Below are positions 1 to 12,388 of a stretch of DNA of 64,000 bases, one piece after another (the stretch's first letter is position 1; each line of letters starts with the position of its first letter). The stretch comes from Zychaea mexicana (lineage: Eukaryota; Mucoromycota; Mucoromycetes; Mucorales; Lichtheimiaceae), in NCBI RefSeq assembly GCF_025766255.1, contig NW_026516711.1:124001-188000 (forward strand), in the 5' to 3' direction. Both the position numbers and the translations under genes were made by a program. The notes under the pieces are model-generated. The model was not told where the DNA came from. It worked only from the letters and a program-made list of their open reading frames with translations, and searched no databases.

Positions 1-921
1 GAGAGAAAAAGAGAACTGATTTCTTTCTATATATTTAAATATAATCCGTTGGACCATACATGCTATTAGGGCGATATCGTAGACCGTGGAGATGGTAGGG
101 ATAAAATCAAGAACTTGAGTCGGTACGTGCAGTTGAACTCATGCGACATCTTTCTAGATACTATAAAGCTGTACGAATTGATCCAGCGCTTACAAGCAGA
201 GGCTCCTGCACAAGGTGGACGCGTTGTTTCCTTGCTTGGTAACCATGAGATCATGAACCTTTCAGGAGACTGGAGATATGTGAGCACCGGTGACATAAAT
301 TCTTTTGGCGGCAAAGAGAACCGCGTAAAGGCGTTTTCGCCAGAGGGTTGGATTGGAGGAGATCTAATCGAGAAAAATCTGACAGCCAAGGTTGGCTCTT
401 CCATTTTCGTACACGGAGGAATACATCCGTCGTTTGCACAGGATGGGATCGAAGGCATCAACTTGAAAACGCGCCAAACGCTGTTGGATTACATCGGATC
501 GCGCGGTCGACATGATCCATATGGAGTCTTTGGGGGACTTGGCCCAACCTGGTATCGAGGATATGCTTTGGATGACGGTATCTGTCCAGTGCTTGAAGAG
601 GCATTGGCTTTGCTCGAGGTAAAGTATATTTGTTTGCTCGAGGTAAAGTATATCTGAAGGAGGTAGTAAATGATAACTAATAGATCCGTAAAATTTTGCT
701 AGGCCGATCGGATGGTGATGGGCCATACTGTGCAAAGAGATGGCTTTATCCACACACGATGTGGTGGCAAAGCTGTATTGATTGATATCGGAATAAGCCA
801 CGTTTACGGTGGTCATTATGGGGCTCTGGAAATTGTGGGTGATGAGTTAACGGCAATCTACAAAGATGGGAAACGAAAGCCCCTTGGTACGCGTCCTAAG
901 ATGATCCATCAGGAGCTATAG
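1..921 (+). CDS. Shewanella-like metallophosphatase, 3' part (5' end outside window)
   Basis: Predicted calcineurin-fold protein phosphatase of the Shewanella-like (SLP) group, which hydrolyses phosphoprotein phosphomonoesters with two metal ions. Exons seen: 70-94, 158-618, 703-921; the gene starts left of the window and an acceptor AG lies at 68-69. Exon 70-94 encodes GDIVDRGD, the metal-binding GDxVDRG motif. Splicing over 95-157 restores GDIVDRGDDTIKLYEL. The next exon carries GNHEIMNLSGDW (GNHE motif), FVHGGI and a Trp/Tyr-rich segment; the last exon has MGHTVQ, the conserved C-terminal metal ligand region, and stops at 919-921. Intron 95-157 is 63 nt and has no in-frame stop, so retention would not break the frame. 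The donor of the second intron lies inside a 24-bp tandem duplication. It converges on the permease gene, 227 bp away. Confidence 0.88.
611..658 (+). repeat. 24-bp tandem duplication containing a 5' splice site
   Basis: Positions 611-634 and 635-658 are near-identical copies. Each contains the exon end CTCGAG followed by GTAAAGTATAT. Donors at 619 and 643 are therefore 24 nt apart, so use of the second one would insert exactly eight codons without a stop. Confidence 0.85.
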
Positions 922-1148
922 TGGAAACATTAAAATTGTGTATACAGAGACTGTGACGAACTAATATATGACTCGAGAGAGTGATATACACATTTATCTT
1001 ACACAATTTCAAAAACCACTACGTGCTATTACATAAAACAAAATCCAGTATATATACAAAGAGAAGAAAGGGAGATGGAAGGAAGAAACGGAAAGAGGAG
1101 AGGGGAAGGGAAGAAATAAGGTTGTCGAACCGTGGTATCCAGCCGGCG

Positions 1149-3509
1149 TCATCGTTGTTCAGAATGATTATCGGTATTTATGTTCACATTATCAACCACC
1201 AATACTCTCTTATTGTCTCTATCGTCTGATGGCGTAGAAACTGTGGAATTAAATGAAACATTTTCGTCGAGGTAAGGATCAGGTTCCATGCTTTTGCCAG
1301 GGCCGGTAAAGTATTTTTTAGCACGCAGTTGGAAGAAAATGATTGCTCCGCCGAGAACAGCCACCAGTGGGACACATGCATAATTCATATTTTCTACAGA
1401 GAAAAAGTAGGTTTTAGACAAGAACATATACGTCAATGACGTATTTATTTAGGGTGCAAAATGAGCTTACCAGCAGTGACAGGGTTTTCGGTGGGACACA
1501 AAAAGAGGGCACTTGTAAAGACAATCCAGCAACAGCTAACCGTATTGATGACAGGGGAAAATGGACCGAGATGAAAGGGACCACGAGTAAATGTTTTACG
1601 AGCAACCGTCAGGCGAAGTGAGATAGGAACAAGATAGGCCAGAGACGAAGCAATAGTGTTGACCGAGACAATGGCGTTAAAAGCGGTTGTGTTCAAAATA
1701 TACTACAATAACGTGTTCGTCATGCGTAAGCAAAAAACCTAAATGCGATCACAGTGTTGCACCGAAGTTGGGACTCACCAGGATACCGATAACAGCAGCA
1801 AAGATGACGTTTGCCCACACAGCATAAACAGGAGTTTTTGTTTTGCTGTTAATTCGGCTTAGATACGAGCTGAATGGCTGATAAGTCGACAAAAACACAT
1901 TAGCATTGAGAAGAGGGCCTCGATATGATTGATCAAAGTGGTATCGTATATTTACCATGGCTCGATCGCGCGAAAAGGCGTAGACAAGACGTGAGCTGCC
2001 AAGTGTAAGAGCACTGCCACAAAAGAACATGGCACCCATTATAATAACAGTAAACACGATGGTCCAGTTATAGCCGACACCATCGAGGAAAACTTGGGTC
2101 ATTTGTGGGCTGATGGTAGTTTCAACAATCTGTGCCTGGAAATCTTGGACGCAGAAGGTTACGCCAAGTAAAAACATGAAACCGAATATGCCTGTAGTGC
2201 CAACTGCATAAAGGATACCAAATGGTGCACTGCGTGCTGCATCCTTGGTTTCCTCAGACATTTGCGCGGCACTGTCGAATCCGGAAAGGGTATATTGACT
2301 TTGCAGCAAGCCGATGAGAAAGGCGTATCCGTTGGATGAAAAGCCGGTATCATTTTCAAAGTAGGTAAACTAACATTGAGTATGGTTTATGTGAATGAGG
2401 CATTTTGTGATACTAGCATGCTTCCAAAATAAGGCAGCAACAGGGAGCACGCGGTATATGCAACCCCATGCATTGCATCTAAATCTACAAGGATACGTAC
2501 CACCCATTTTCCACTAGGTTTGTTGGGCGTCAGCACTAGGCCTACGATAACAATCATAAGCGTGCCGATGAGATGCCAATAGAGCGATACTTGGTTGAAT
2601 ACGCCGTTATATTTAATACTGACCGAGTTGATTATGCCGTGGATAAACACAATAACAAGGAAAATGCCATATTGCCAGTATATATCTGCATTGTAGTCAG
2701 GGTTTGATATGCTGATAACTGACGACAAGAATTGGGCGAGACCGAGATCCGTCGAAGTGATAGCAACTGTTTGGAAAAAGAGGTGTTAGCTTGTGGTAGG
2801 CTATACACTGTAGTTACCATAAAAGATAGTGTACCTGTCTGAGGGAAAAAAGAAGGAAAAGTCAGCTTTATGGAATTCAGCGACATTCTTTATCATAAGG
2901 ACATTACCAGGCCGATCCAATTACACCAACCCGTAATGTAGCAAGCTATGGGGACCCATTCTGGAGGTGCTAGACGCGAAACCCAAATAAATAAACCGCC
3001 GCTGATGGGGAAAGCACTGCAGATCTCGGCAAGAGAGAGAGCGACGCAAAACGTAAAGACAGCGACCAACAGGAAACCTTCGATGATAGCAATCGAGCCG
3101 CCGGACATCATGGCATCACCCCAGAGCTAACGTTTGTTTTCGATTGGCATATTGAGTTGTTAGGTAACGAGCAGCGACTGAAATGCATTGCATCGTTTGC
3201 TATTATTGTTGATAAGCTGCTTACAGGAGTTAAACCAGAAATTGAACAGCAGCCAAAGGCGACGGCGAAATTGGATATCGTCGACATGGATTTGTTCATT
3301 TCCTAAATAATTCGCACAATACGTCTTAGCCTGTTGTGGTTGCATGCTGCGTGGTCGTCCTAACCATGTGTACAGGGTGACCCTGGTTCGATAGTAACCT
3401 GTTTATAGCCCATCGAGGCCATGAGCTCTTCTTCGGTTGTCGTTGCATTTTTGACGCCGGTTTCCTCACGATCGGCGGTTTGGTGGGAAGTGATGCTATC
3501 GGCCGACAT
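1149..3509 (-). CDS. Amino-acid permease (APC superfamily, GABA/choline-permease-like)
   Basis: Multi-pass amine or amino-acid transporter, probably in the plasma membrane or vacuole; the exact substrate cannot be read from sequence. Exons (genomic): 3399-3509, 3225-3302, 2908-3126, 2835-2838 (4-nt microexon), 2501-2766, 1956-2369, 1779-1877, 1471-1702, 1149-1393. Together they give 555 aa in one frame. Family signatures: a short polar N-terminus ending in a Met-Gly-Tyr-Lys segment, SGLTPLWGDAMMSGG in TM1-2, SGGLFIWVSRLAP in TM3, GFDSAAQMSEET, and SRINSKTKTPVYAVW before TM8-9. The hydrophilic C-tail is about 50 aa. The start at 3509 was chosen because the first exon is in frame and has the usual short polar N-tail. 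Without the microexon the conserved WIGL..ITSTDLGLA segment would be frameshifted. The length is typical for fungal GABA permeases. Intact by this model, with eight introns. Confidence 0.85.
2835..2838 (-). other. Predicted 4-nt microexon (ACAG) of the permease gene
   Basis: On the minus strand the four bases sit between an acceptor (CCCTCAG) and a donor (GTACAC). The flanking introns 2839-2907 (69 nt) and 2767-2834 (68 nt) both have the size usual in this window. Including the four bases makes the two neighbouring exons (219 nt, then 4+266 nt) phase-compatible and yields an unbroken conserved TM segment. A single 141-nt intron would shift the frame. Confidence 0.65.
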
Positions 3510-5509
3510 ACGATCCAGAATGAGAGTGTGCTTGCTGGTTGATGACGATCAGTTTTGAAGTGTTGAGCGAAGAAAATACGAGGAAAAGAAGGAACCTTAA
3601 AAATGACAGGACAAGAGGTTTTTTCATTCAAAAAAAAAATAAAAAAATAAAAGATCGGTGTTCCATATTAGGAAAAACTAAACACAGCGGGACACTCCGC
3701 TGAGGATAAGGGAGAAGCAAGGTTTTCCTATAAACTGATTATTTCTTATCTCTTTTGATTACGATAAGATACATTCCTTAATAATATTTGACAGCTTTTG
3801 GTCAAGCGCGACCTAAATCGACAATTCTGTTGCCAAGTGTGGTTATCCGTGGCAGCACAAATGACAAATCTAACATTCGCCGACGATTCCTCCCTAATTG
3901 GTCGATTTAGACCAGGCAGCTTTTTTGCCACGCTCCCACGCATTCGTCCTATCACATCTGTACTAGTCGGACGATCCCGACTGTCATACCCAAGGATCTA
4001 AGTCTTGATATACATTTATCAGATAACTCCCCAGTGCCATTTGCCCGATCGGCTCAGTAGCCATAGAAAAAGTCTTGATCTGTAATGTAGGTTTTATCTT
4101 AATGTGTGATACACGATCACACGTCCACAAAGCGAATTATTGATCTATTGTTGGACTATTAGCGTACTGCTGTTTCTATATCACTGTTATACAAAAAAAT
4201 GGCCAAAGTTCCGATCGTCGCTCATTGGAGATGGCAAGCGACGTCCCGTAATATCAGCATCATGGAAATTGGGAAGTCTTAAGCAGCAGATCAATAATCA
4301 CATACCAACCTGACAGAGGGAAAGAGGCAGTTTGCTATTATGACCCTCAGAACGTCATGCACTATCATCATCACTGTGCCAAAATTGCTGTGGGAAGTCT
4401 ACTATGTGATGTAACTTATTCTGGGCCAATTAGATTGTTGGACTATTATCTTGCTAGCTTTTGCCTCTTTGTTGCATCCTCTGCAGTAGGGGTATGAATA
4501 GGAGGGCCACGGTTTAGTTTAGTGTTAGACGCTGTGAAATGTTAGTGCCGATGACTAAGAGACGTCTAAAAACAGTACTATTACCGAAATTTCCTTTGCT
4601 AAGACTGGAATTTTGTCGGTCGGTAAGAGCCGGTTGTACATTTTGTGGGGTAAAAAGCACGGAGATATACCACGTATTATCACCCACAAGTACAACGAGT
4701 AAATCGGGCGTCTAAATATAGACCTTCTGTGATCGGTGCGTATGCACAAGCGTGGTAATTATGAAAAGGCACATTATAAACCATCCTCATTTAATACCTG
4801 TCTACATTATAGAAACATTGAAACGAAGCAGCAATAGTTAAACAGGGCTTACGTATAAACCAGGAGTAACGTTGAGCCGCAGAAGCTTGGCGTGCTGCCC
4901 ATACTATTGTAAGCAATCATAACCATGTAACTGTGAAAGTTGCTCCTATAGCAGTATGATGCGTTCGCCTTATAACCGTCAAAGCTTTATATTGTTCCAA
5001 TCTGATTTCTAAACACTAAGCATATACGGTTGTCGACCGCGCGTGTCGTGGTATTGGTGTGGGCATCTGCTGCACGCATTAATTCCTTAAGGGGCGGTGA
5101 TTTTTTCGTCTGGTGCACGCGTCCTTTTTCAGGTAGCCTTTTGCTTTCGTTTTAAAGGTGACATTTTTTCAAATGAAAGGTAGAAAGAAGAGTTGTGTAG
5201 GAAACGTAGACAAGTACATATAAAGGTATAGTAATTGTTTAGTCCTTCTTACTTCAGGTACGAGAGTTTTTGCCGGCCCACCTAATACAGCACTACTTTT
5301 TAAGTATCCATCATTCTACTAAAATATGTAAACGGCCATGTACTTAACCTAGAGATACCTTCATCATTTTTCTCGCTGGTCTTCCTTCGATTACTATCCT
5401 CATTCAAACATTCAAATTTTGGTCTAGTCAAGGTGTGGTCATTGATGGGACATACAAAATCGTACTAAGCCAACGTCTAGCAGTGGGCGTCGGGTCGAGT
5501 GGTGGTGTA
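3510..5509. other. Intergenic, no gene recognised
   Basis: AT-rich stretch upstream of the permease start, with the permease promoter at its left end (poly-A/T tract about 3628-3650). Only short unsupported reading frames (up to about 70 codons) occur, and no conserved motif was recognised on either strand. Confidence 0.5.
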
Positions 5510-6260
5510 CTAGACTTTAAAAAAAGGGACGGCGAAAAGTGCCACGAGGTTGTCGCAGTAAGTCATCTGTCGCGTCAAAGAGGTCCAAAAACCATACTTT
5601 AATTCTCTTGAGGGTCGAAGAGCGGAGCAAGTCCTCGGCATCAGAATTATCACGAAATCCCATATTGCACGGCACGGCAAACAGAGCACAAGCGCTGGAG
5701 GGATATAAATGAATGATGGTGCTAGTTGACGTCGATCGATTGAGGCTAGAATAAGCGACGCTATCGTCGAAGGTTGTTGCTGTAGAAAAGAGAACAATAC
5801 TTTCGATAAAATGGAGGAAAAACCGATATTCTCCGAAACACGAGAGATGTATTGAGGCGCGATGAGGTCGCGTGCTTTCTTATTGTCCACTAGCAAAGCA
5901 ATGTTTAGCGGGGCATGCTGACAAGCTTCCTTGCATATGTCGCAGACAAGCGTTGCATACAGAGGGCGTTGATAAATTAGATAGCAAACAGCGTAGGGCA
6001 GTTCGTATGGCCCCAGGCTTCTTTGTTTCGGCGCACGTTTAGCTGCTAAACGTAAGTCTTCAACGATAAAGTCATCGATGAGGATGGTGTGGATTGTAAT
6101 GCACACAGTTGTTCGTGTTACCTTCGGTGTGATTACGACTACATGTTTGCATATAGCGTTTCACCACTAACTCGATGTGTTCCCATTTTACAGAGTTGAG
6201 ATTATGTGGGACCAAAGGATCTTTGTCCAGTTTAGCGGCGAGTGTGGATTCAGTCACTGC
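5510..6260 (-). mobile_element. Decayed LINE-type reverse transcriptase fragment
   Basis: The minus-strand frame 5510-6106 encodes a run resembling the fingers/palm part of non-LTR retrotransposon reverse transcriptases. LAAKRAPKQRSLGPYELPYAV looks like the usual 'PK..SPGPDGLPYA' block with substitutions. Later, LLVDNKKARDLIAPQYISRVSENIGF resembles the 'D.EKAYDRVHP.Y...VLE.FGF' block. The YADD catalytic box and the block between these two are not found, and the order is compressed, so this is an internally deleted, dead copy. Upstream on the same strand (about 6107-6440) is a hydrophilic stretch readable only with frame changes. It may be part of the same element or of an unrelated relic. Assignment rests on remembered family patterns, not on a search. 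Confidence 0.55.
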
Positions 6261-7200
6261 CGCTTTGTCTTCCTGAAGATCCCTCTTATATTTATTAGAT
6301 GCATCGTCCTCCTGGTCATCTGTGGCGGCGTCCTGAGAGATGCACTGTTCTCCGTATTATTCTTCTCATCGTCTTGTTTGGCGTCCGTGTCATTGCTGCT
6401 GGCGCGTACAATGCGTGTGTTGTCAGAGCCATGTGCCTGAGGCATCTTATGCTAGGTCGACTGAAAGCCATCTTTGTATTCTCCTTTCCACGCGGTGATG
6501 TGTGCGAAAGTTGCAAACCCTAGTGACCGATGCAGTCAATGACGGATTAGCCGTTATTTATGAAGAGGCTGGCATTGGGTTCACGGAAGACACCACAAAA
6601 ATATCACACCCTCGCAGGGCGCGGGGCTTTCTTTCAGACCCTCACACAGAAGGTGAGAGCGTACGGGAGGAAAATGCATGAGCTAAAGCCGTTTCGTTTC
6701 GGCGTCAGCCGGTAAAGCGCGGATGGCACGAGTGCGGTTTCGTCTTTTTCGAAAGAGTGTCCAAAATTTACAGTAACGCCCGCTGTAAGGGCATATCGAG
6801 ACCAGAACACATTAAGAGTAGAACTCTGCGAGATCGTTCGCAATGAGTGATATTCATCTGTATTTTCTTAAAATTGGGCGGCTGCCAGTATTAGAACCGA
6901 ATGTAGGGATTCGGATCGCGTTGAGTATGATATCGCAAAAAACACAGCCCAATGCGCTGTACTCGTGATTGCAGAACAGTCCAGCCATCATTGTCAATAA
7001 TGGGTGTTGAGGCGTCGGCCTGATGCATAAGTGAGACACTTTTATTTTGGAAATTATGCCCCCATGTCATCCTGCATCCTGTGCTCGCCAGGTTGAGGTG
7101 CGATAAGGAATGCACCCGTTTCAATGAGAGGGAGGGAGGATTTATACTGCTAGTTCCGAGCGGGAGCGGAAAGAGCCATGTCAACAGCGTTGCTTGTTAA
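6261..7200 (-). other. Possible remnant of protein-coding sequence upstream of LINE relic
   Basis: Several adjacent minus-strand frames (6254-6445, 6634-6843, 6891-7184) have protein-like composition but are interrupted by stops and frame changes. They do not match a family I recognise. Their orientation agrees with the reverse transcriptase relic, so they could be the 5' region of the same element. This is inference only. Confidence 0.25.
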
Positions 7201-8262
7201 ATTGCCGGAAGTTACACAAGAGAAGGAACAATGGATTGCATGATTGCATATAATTCTAGAACGATCGAAAATCATGTGTGAAAAAAAAGTTCGGTACTCT
7301 ACAATTACGTGCACGTGCTCAACGAGCAAGCAAAGAAGGATCCAAAAAACGCTTGAATAACTCTCAGCTCAATTGAGATCCCTAACTTGAAAGAGATTTG
7401 AAAGGGTGCTAAACGCAGCGATGAAGTGCCATCGTTTGCATTCTTCCTCCATCATCGCAAATCCGCAATCCCAACCGAAAGTATCTGCAACAGGAACAAC
7501 TCACACAGACAGTAGTGTCGCATGTCCGGTGGTGCGTTTATAGACGCCAAAGAACTTGACAAGCCTTTCACCTTGCTTAATTAACACGTCGGCTATATGG
7601 GTTTTACTGAATTACGAATACTGGGCGTCAATCGTTGAAGCACACATGCAAGTCAGTTTTCTCCTGCAGATCCGTTTTTTTTCGTAGGTTTAATGCTAGG
7701 CGGCAGCATTACTCATATGACACTATCACCGCACTACTTACAACATCGACGATGCAGAGCAAGAATCCGCTTTCAAGATTTCCTGGTACAACAGGTACAT
7801 AGAACCAAGTCAGGCCCACAGTATAATCTTTAAAATTAGCTACATTGGACGAAATGAGTCGAGGAACAATCGTGTGTCTTCAAACGGTAAAGCTGGCTTA
7901 CATATTATGGTGGAAATTGATGTGCCGATCTCATTTTATTGCGTGCTATGCTGGGAATTGTATTCATAGAGCTTGTAGCACAGCCAACCATCATGTTGTC
8001 GTTGACCGTATAGCCCTTTTGAGCCATCGAGAATCGGCGCATGAAAAGCATGAATAGAGGCACTTTTAAAAATTTTGGCGGTCGATTTTATTCTCGATCT
8101 GTTACATAACTTTGAAAAAGGTGAAATGGTATAATAGCGGCTTAAAGAGAAAAGTGAACAGAAGTGAGAATGCTATAATATATAAGAAACATATCATTAA
8201 GGTACATTATAAGAAGGGACGAACAGAGATAACAATGGTAAATAATATAACCGTACAGTAGT
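7201..8262. other. Intergenic, no gene recognised
   Basis: Region between the LINE relic and the 3' end of the first ABC transporter. No conserved protein segment or RNA gene was seen. The 3' UTR of the transporter presumably lies in about 8050-8262. Confidence 0.45.
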
Positions 8263-11200
8263 CTAATGAACGATTAAAGATTGCTCCCGTACAAGCGAGG
8301 CATACTCCCCGTTTAGTTCCAAAAGCTCCCAATGGGTTCCTTGCTCAAACACTCGGCCCTCCTTGATGACACAGATCAAATCGGCATTCTGGATAGTTGA
8401 GAGACGATGTGCGATTGTGATGGTCGTGCGGCCACCTTCACTAACGATATTATCAATGGCTTCTTGAACAAGCTTTTCAGACTCGGAATCAAGAGCAGAA
8501 GTAGCCTCGTCCAGTAAAAGGACCTTGGGTTTACGTATTAATGCACGAGCAATCGCAATACGCTGCTTTTGGCCACCAGACAATTGCGAGCCCTTGTCAC
8601 CGACCCGTGTGTCATAGCCATCCGGCAATTCCGAGATAAACTTGTGGATATTAGCGGCGCGGCAGGCTTCTTCAACTTGATCCTGGGTAACAAAGTGATC
8701 TTCGTCAACGCCAAATCGAATATTCTCACCAATCGTCATGTCAAAAAGCACTGGCTCTTGACCCACTAAAGCCATGTGACTGCGCAGGTTACCCAAAGTA
8801 AAGTTCTTGACGTCGTGGTGGTCCAGGCGCACGTTACCCATTGTAGGATCGTACCAGCGCTGCAGCATTCCAATAGTGGTGCTTTTTCCACATCCGGATC
8901 CGCCTACCAAGGCGATCGTCTGGCCTGCTTTGCCTCGTAAATTGAACGCGCCTTCGAATATAGGTTCTTCGCGAGTGGGATAACAAAAGCCAACGTTATT
9001 AAAAGAAACATCGCCTGCAACACTTGCAGTAGCCATTTCGATGCCTTCAAGGTCCGGATCAATATAGGATTGTCGTTCGATCACGTCGAGAACACCAATG
9101 GCAGCGGTCTTGGCCTTGATAAAGTTTGTAGCAAATACACTGGATCGACCGACACCTTGCATCGAAATCATGAGCGTCAGCAAACAAATAAATAGATCAT
9201 CGAATCCAATTCGTCCTTGTTGCATAAACATGACACCAGACGCATAGGTGACGGCTGCAACGTAGAGAACAAAACCTTCTGACAGGGCATAGCCGAGAGA
9301 TGAAAGAAATGCCTTGCGCCTGGCCAGTTGGTGAGGCTTTTCCAGTGTTTTCGCGAACTTGGACTCAAAGTGAGCTTGCTTTCCGAGTGCAGCAACAGTA
9401 CGGATTTCTTTGATGGCTTCACTGGCAATCACAGATCCGTGTTCATGCGCTTTGGCAGCCTTATCTTGATAGCCTCGCTCTAGCCGAGCCTCGTAAAAAC
9501 TGGCACCCATGAGGAAAGGTGACATACCAATAACAATAAGGGATAAAGCCCAGTCGTGCGCAAAAGCAATCGCCAAACCTTATCGAATTAAAGAGCTCCA
9601 GATTAATCCTCCACTTGACGGCTTATCAAAATAGATAGAAAAGTAAAATAAACCAATATCTAGGACATACCGCAAACTGTTGTTGAGATAAACTGCATGA
9701 TATCGCCAGGCACCTTGGTCACCATTTCGTTCATGTTCTTGGTATCTGCTGCCAGCTTGGAAGCCAGGGAACCAGCACTGTTGTCCTCGTGATCGAAAAA
9801 GCCGATTTCTTGTTTTAAATAGGCACGAAGGAGCATCGCTCGAAGCCGTGCAGTACAACGAGCATCCACCAGTTCAAACATCCAGTTCTGAAGGCCATAA
9901 CCAACGAATGCAATAATAGCAAACACAAGGAACAGGAATGCATAGTAATTGGCTCCTTCGAAAGGACCAGGGGCAATTTGCTCTCTCGGTTGAATAAGGA
10001 CCCAAATACACTTGCCGGCAGTGAACGCAAAAAGTGGATATACCACACCGGCAATTAAAGCACCAAGACAACCTGAAGCCAAAAGATGCCACTCGGTCCG
10101 TACTTGTAGCCATATCTTGCCAATAGGTGCATCTTGCTGTCGTCGTAACTTCAGTTCTTGCTTATTCTTCATCTGTTTGAGCTCATACGCATCAACGGAT
10201 GTTGTGGTGCTTCTGCGGACTAGATTAACTTCGGTGGTATAGAATTCGTCGGTAGGTATTTGAATGGTTGCTCCTTCTTGACTACTTCGTTCGCGGAACC
10301 TGATGCTTTCTAAACGTAACATCTCTTCTGATAGATCCGAATCATCGAGCCGATCTTCTTGTTCCGTCGCAATTTGCTGTTTTTGCACCAGTTCCGCGTA
10401 AATGCCTCCGTATCGCACAAGCTGATAGTGGGTGCCTTGCTCTACAAGCTCGCCTTGATGCATCACAACGATAAGGTCTGCGTTACGGATAGTGGAAAGA
10501 CGATGGGCGACGACAATTGTAGTTCGACCACTAGATGCAGCATCCAAAGCGCGCTGTACTAATCGCTCCGATTGGGTATCCAGCGCAGATGTTGCCTAGT
10601 AATATGTAATAAGAAGATGGTTAGTTCTCAACCATGCAAATTTCTCTTAAAAATTATTGTAACAACAATGATACGTACTTCATCAAGCAAAAGAATAGAC
10701 GGATTTTTAAGAATTGCTCGCGCAATAGCAATACGCTGCTTTTGACCACCAGACATCATACCACCGTGTTCACCGACCAATGTGTCATATCCTTTGGGCA
10801 AATTGGATATGAAGGAGTGACAATTGGCTTTCTGACACGCACTAACAATTTGATCTTGAGAAATTGTATCATCGATACCGAGCATCAGATTCTGACGGAT
10901 CGTCATGTTGAACAGCACAGGTTCTTGGCTCACCACACCGATTTGAGAGCGAAGCCATTGCACGTTGAGATCCTTGAGATCGTGGCCATCCAAAAACACT
11001 TGTCCAAAGGAAGGGTCGTAGAAGCGCTGCAAAAGTTGAATGCTGGTCGATTTCCCCGAGCCACTTGGGCCGACAAAAGCAACAGTCATACCAGGTTTGA
11101 TTGTGAGATTAAGGTTCTTGAGAATCGGAACATCCGGTCGTGTTGGATAGCTGAACTTGACATCCCGGAACTCAATGCAGGCTGAAAGTTGTCGCGGCTT

Positions 11201-12388
11201 TAGTCCTGCATCTGAATCCGTGTCGATAGTTGGCACCCGCGAGATTGTTGCAAAGATTGTATAGGCAGCTCCTCGGCCTGCAGACAATGCGGCTATTTGA
11301 TCTGGAAGCTTCATCAAGGATATGGCACCCAAGAGTATACAAAAGAACGAAATCATGACACGGAAGCCCTTGAGCGTATCATCAATTGCTAATTTTGCGC
11401 CATACCAAAGTGCAAATGCAAAGATACAAAATAGCACAAACAGGAAAGAGCCAGTACCAGCTCCGAGAACGAGCGCACGGCGTGAACCAGCTTCACGGGT
11501 CTTGATCAACTTGGTCTCGTATAATCGAGAGAACCGTTCTTGGAGATTGAAAGAGTAGACCGTTCGGATACCGCCTAGAGCTTGCTCTACTACGCTGCCC
11601 GCTTCAGCATATGCATCTTGAACTTGCTGGGTGCTTCGAGACAAGTAGCGATCCATGAGCCAGCCAACACTAAAGAGCAAAGGCAGGACTGCGACGACAA
11701 TAGCGCCCACGCGCCAACCAACAGCAAAAGATTGAAAAAGACCCATGGCAGTGGCTGCCGCAGTCCTAATCATGGCACCATATTTGTCGGATATAGCGTC
11801 TTGATAATACTGTGTGTCAGTTGCCAGGCGGGCCGTGAGAGATCCGTTTTCGGCTTTATCGAAAAATGACATATCCTGCCTCATGATAGCATGGACATAA
11901 AGCTGACGCACACGACGGGTTTGGTTTTCGCCGGTAATAACCCAAAGCATATTGGCCATGTAGGCAAGCACCATAACAACAGTACCGATGGAAATCAAAA
12001 TGATTGCTGCGTTCTTGGCCATGTCGTTCAAGCTACCGCCTTCCTGATAATCCTCCATTGTCGAATTGATGAATAAGCCAAAGATTACGATGGTGCCTGG
12101 CTGCAAGAGACCGACGATAATTGAACATGACATCGCCAGACCGATCATTGCTTTGTCCCTTAAAGTTGCGTAGCGAAACATTTTGCGCATGGAGATTGTA
12201 TGCCTGCTCTTCTTGTTCAATTTCTTCTCCTTGTTGTCTTTTGCTGCTTCTTCGCGCGATTGTATCGGAATTGTTTGTTGTGTCATAGCTGCAGCAACAA
12301 CGCTGTTGTTGGATGACGTTGTGTCGCTGCATGGACTGTATTGGCGTGGGGACCGTGACCAAGTAAAGGATGAAGGTACGTCAGGCAT
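8263..12388 (-). CDS. Full-size ABCB multidrug/peptide exporter (copy 1)
   Basis: ATP-driven exporter of the P-glycoprotein/Ste6 type in a TMD-NBD-TMD-NBD layout, likely in the plasma membrane. Exons 10679-12388, 9671-10595 and 8263-9578 give 1316 aa. NBD1 has Walker [10 protein letters not shown] near residue 440, a Q-loop in VVSQEPVLF, the signature MSGGQ (Leu replaced by Met) and Walker B ILLLDE. NBD2 has Walker [10 protein letters not shown] near residue 1100, LSGGQKQR, and [14 protein letters not shown] followed by an AHRLST switch His. The first intron falls exactly between LLLDE and ATSALD of NBD1 and the second in TMD2. Both positions are shared with copy 2, which supports tandem duplication. 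Copy 1 lacks the TMD1 intron found in copy 2. The N-terminal 70 residues are polar and Ser/Gln/Lys-rich. Substrate unknown; multidrug or pheromone export are both possible. Confidence 0.93.

Noticed and set aside
2767..2907. A single 141-nt intron in the permease gene
   Set aside because: It would frameshift the rest of the protein; two normal introns around a 4-nt exon fit better.
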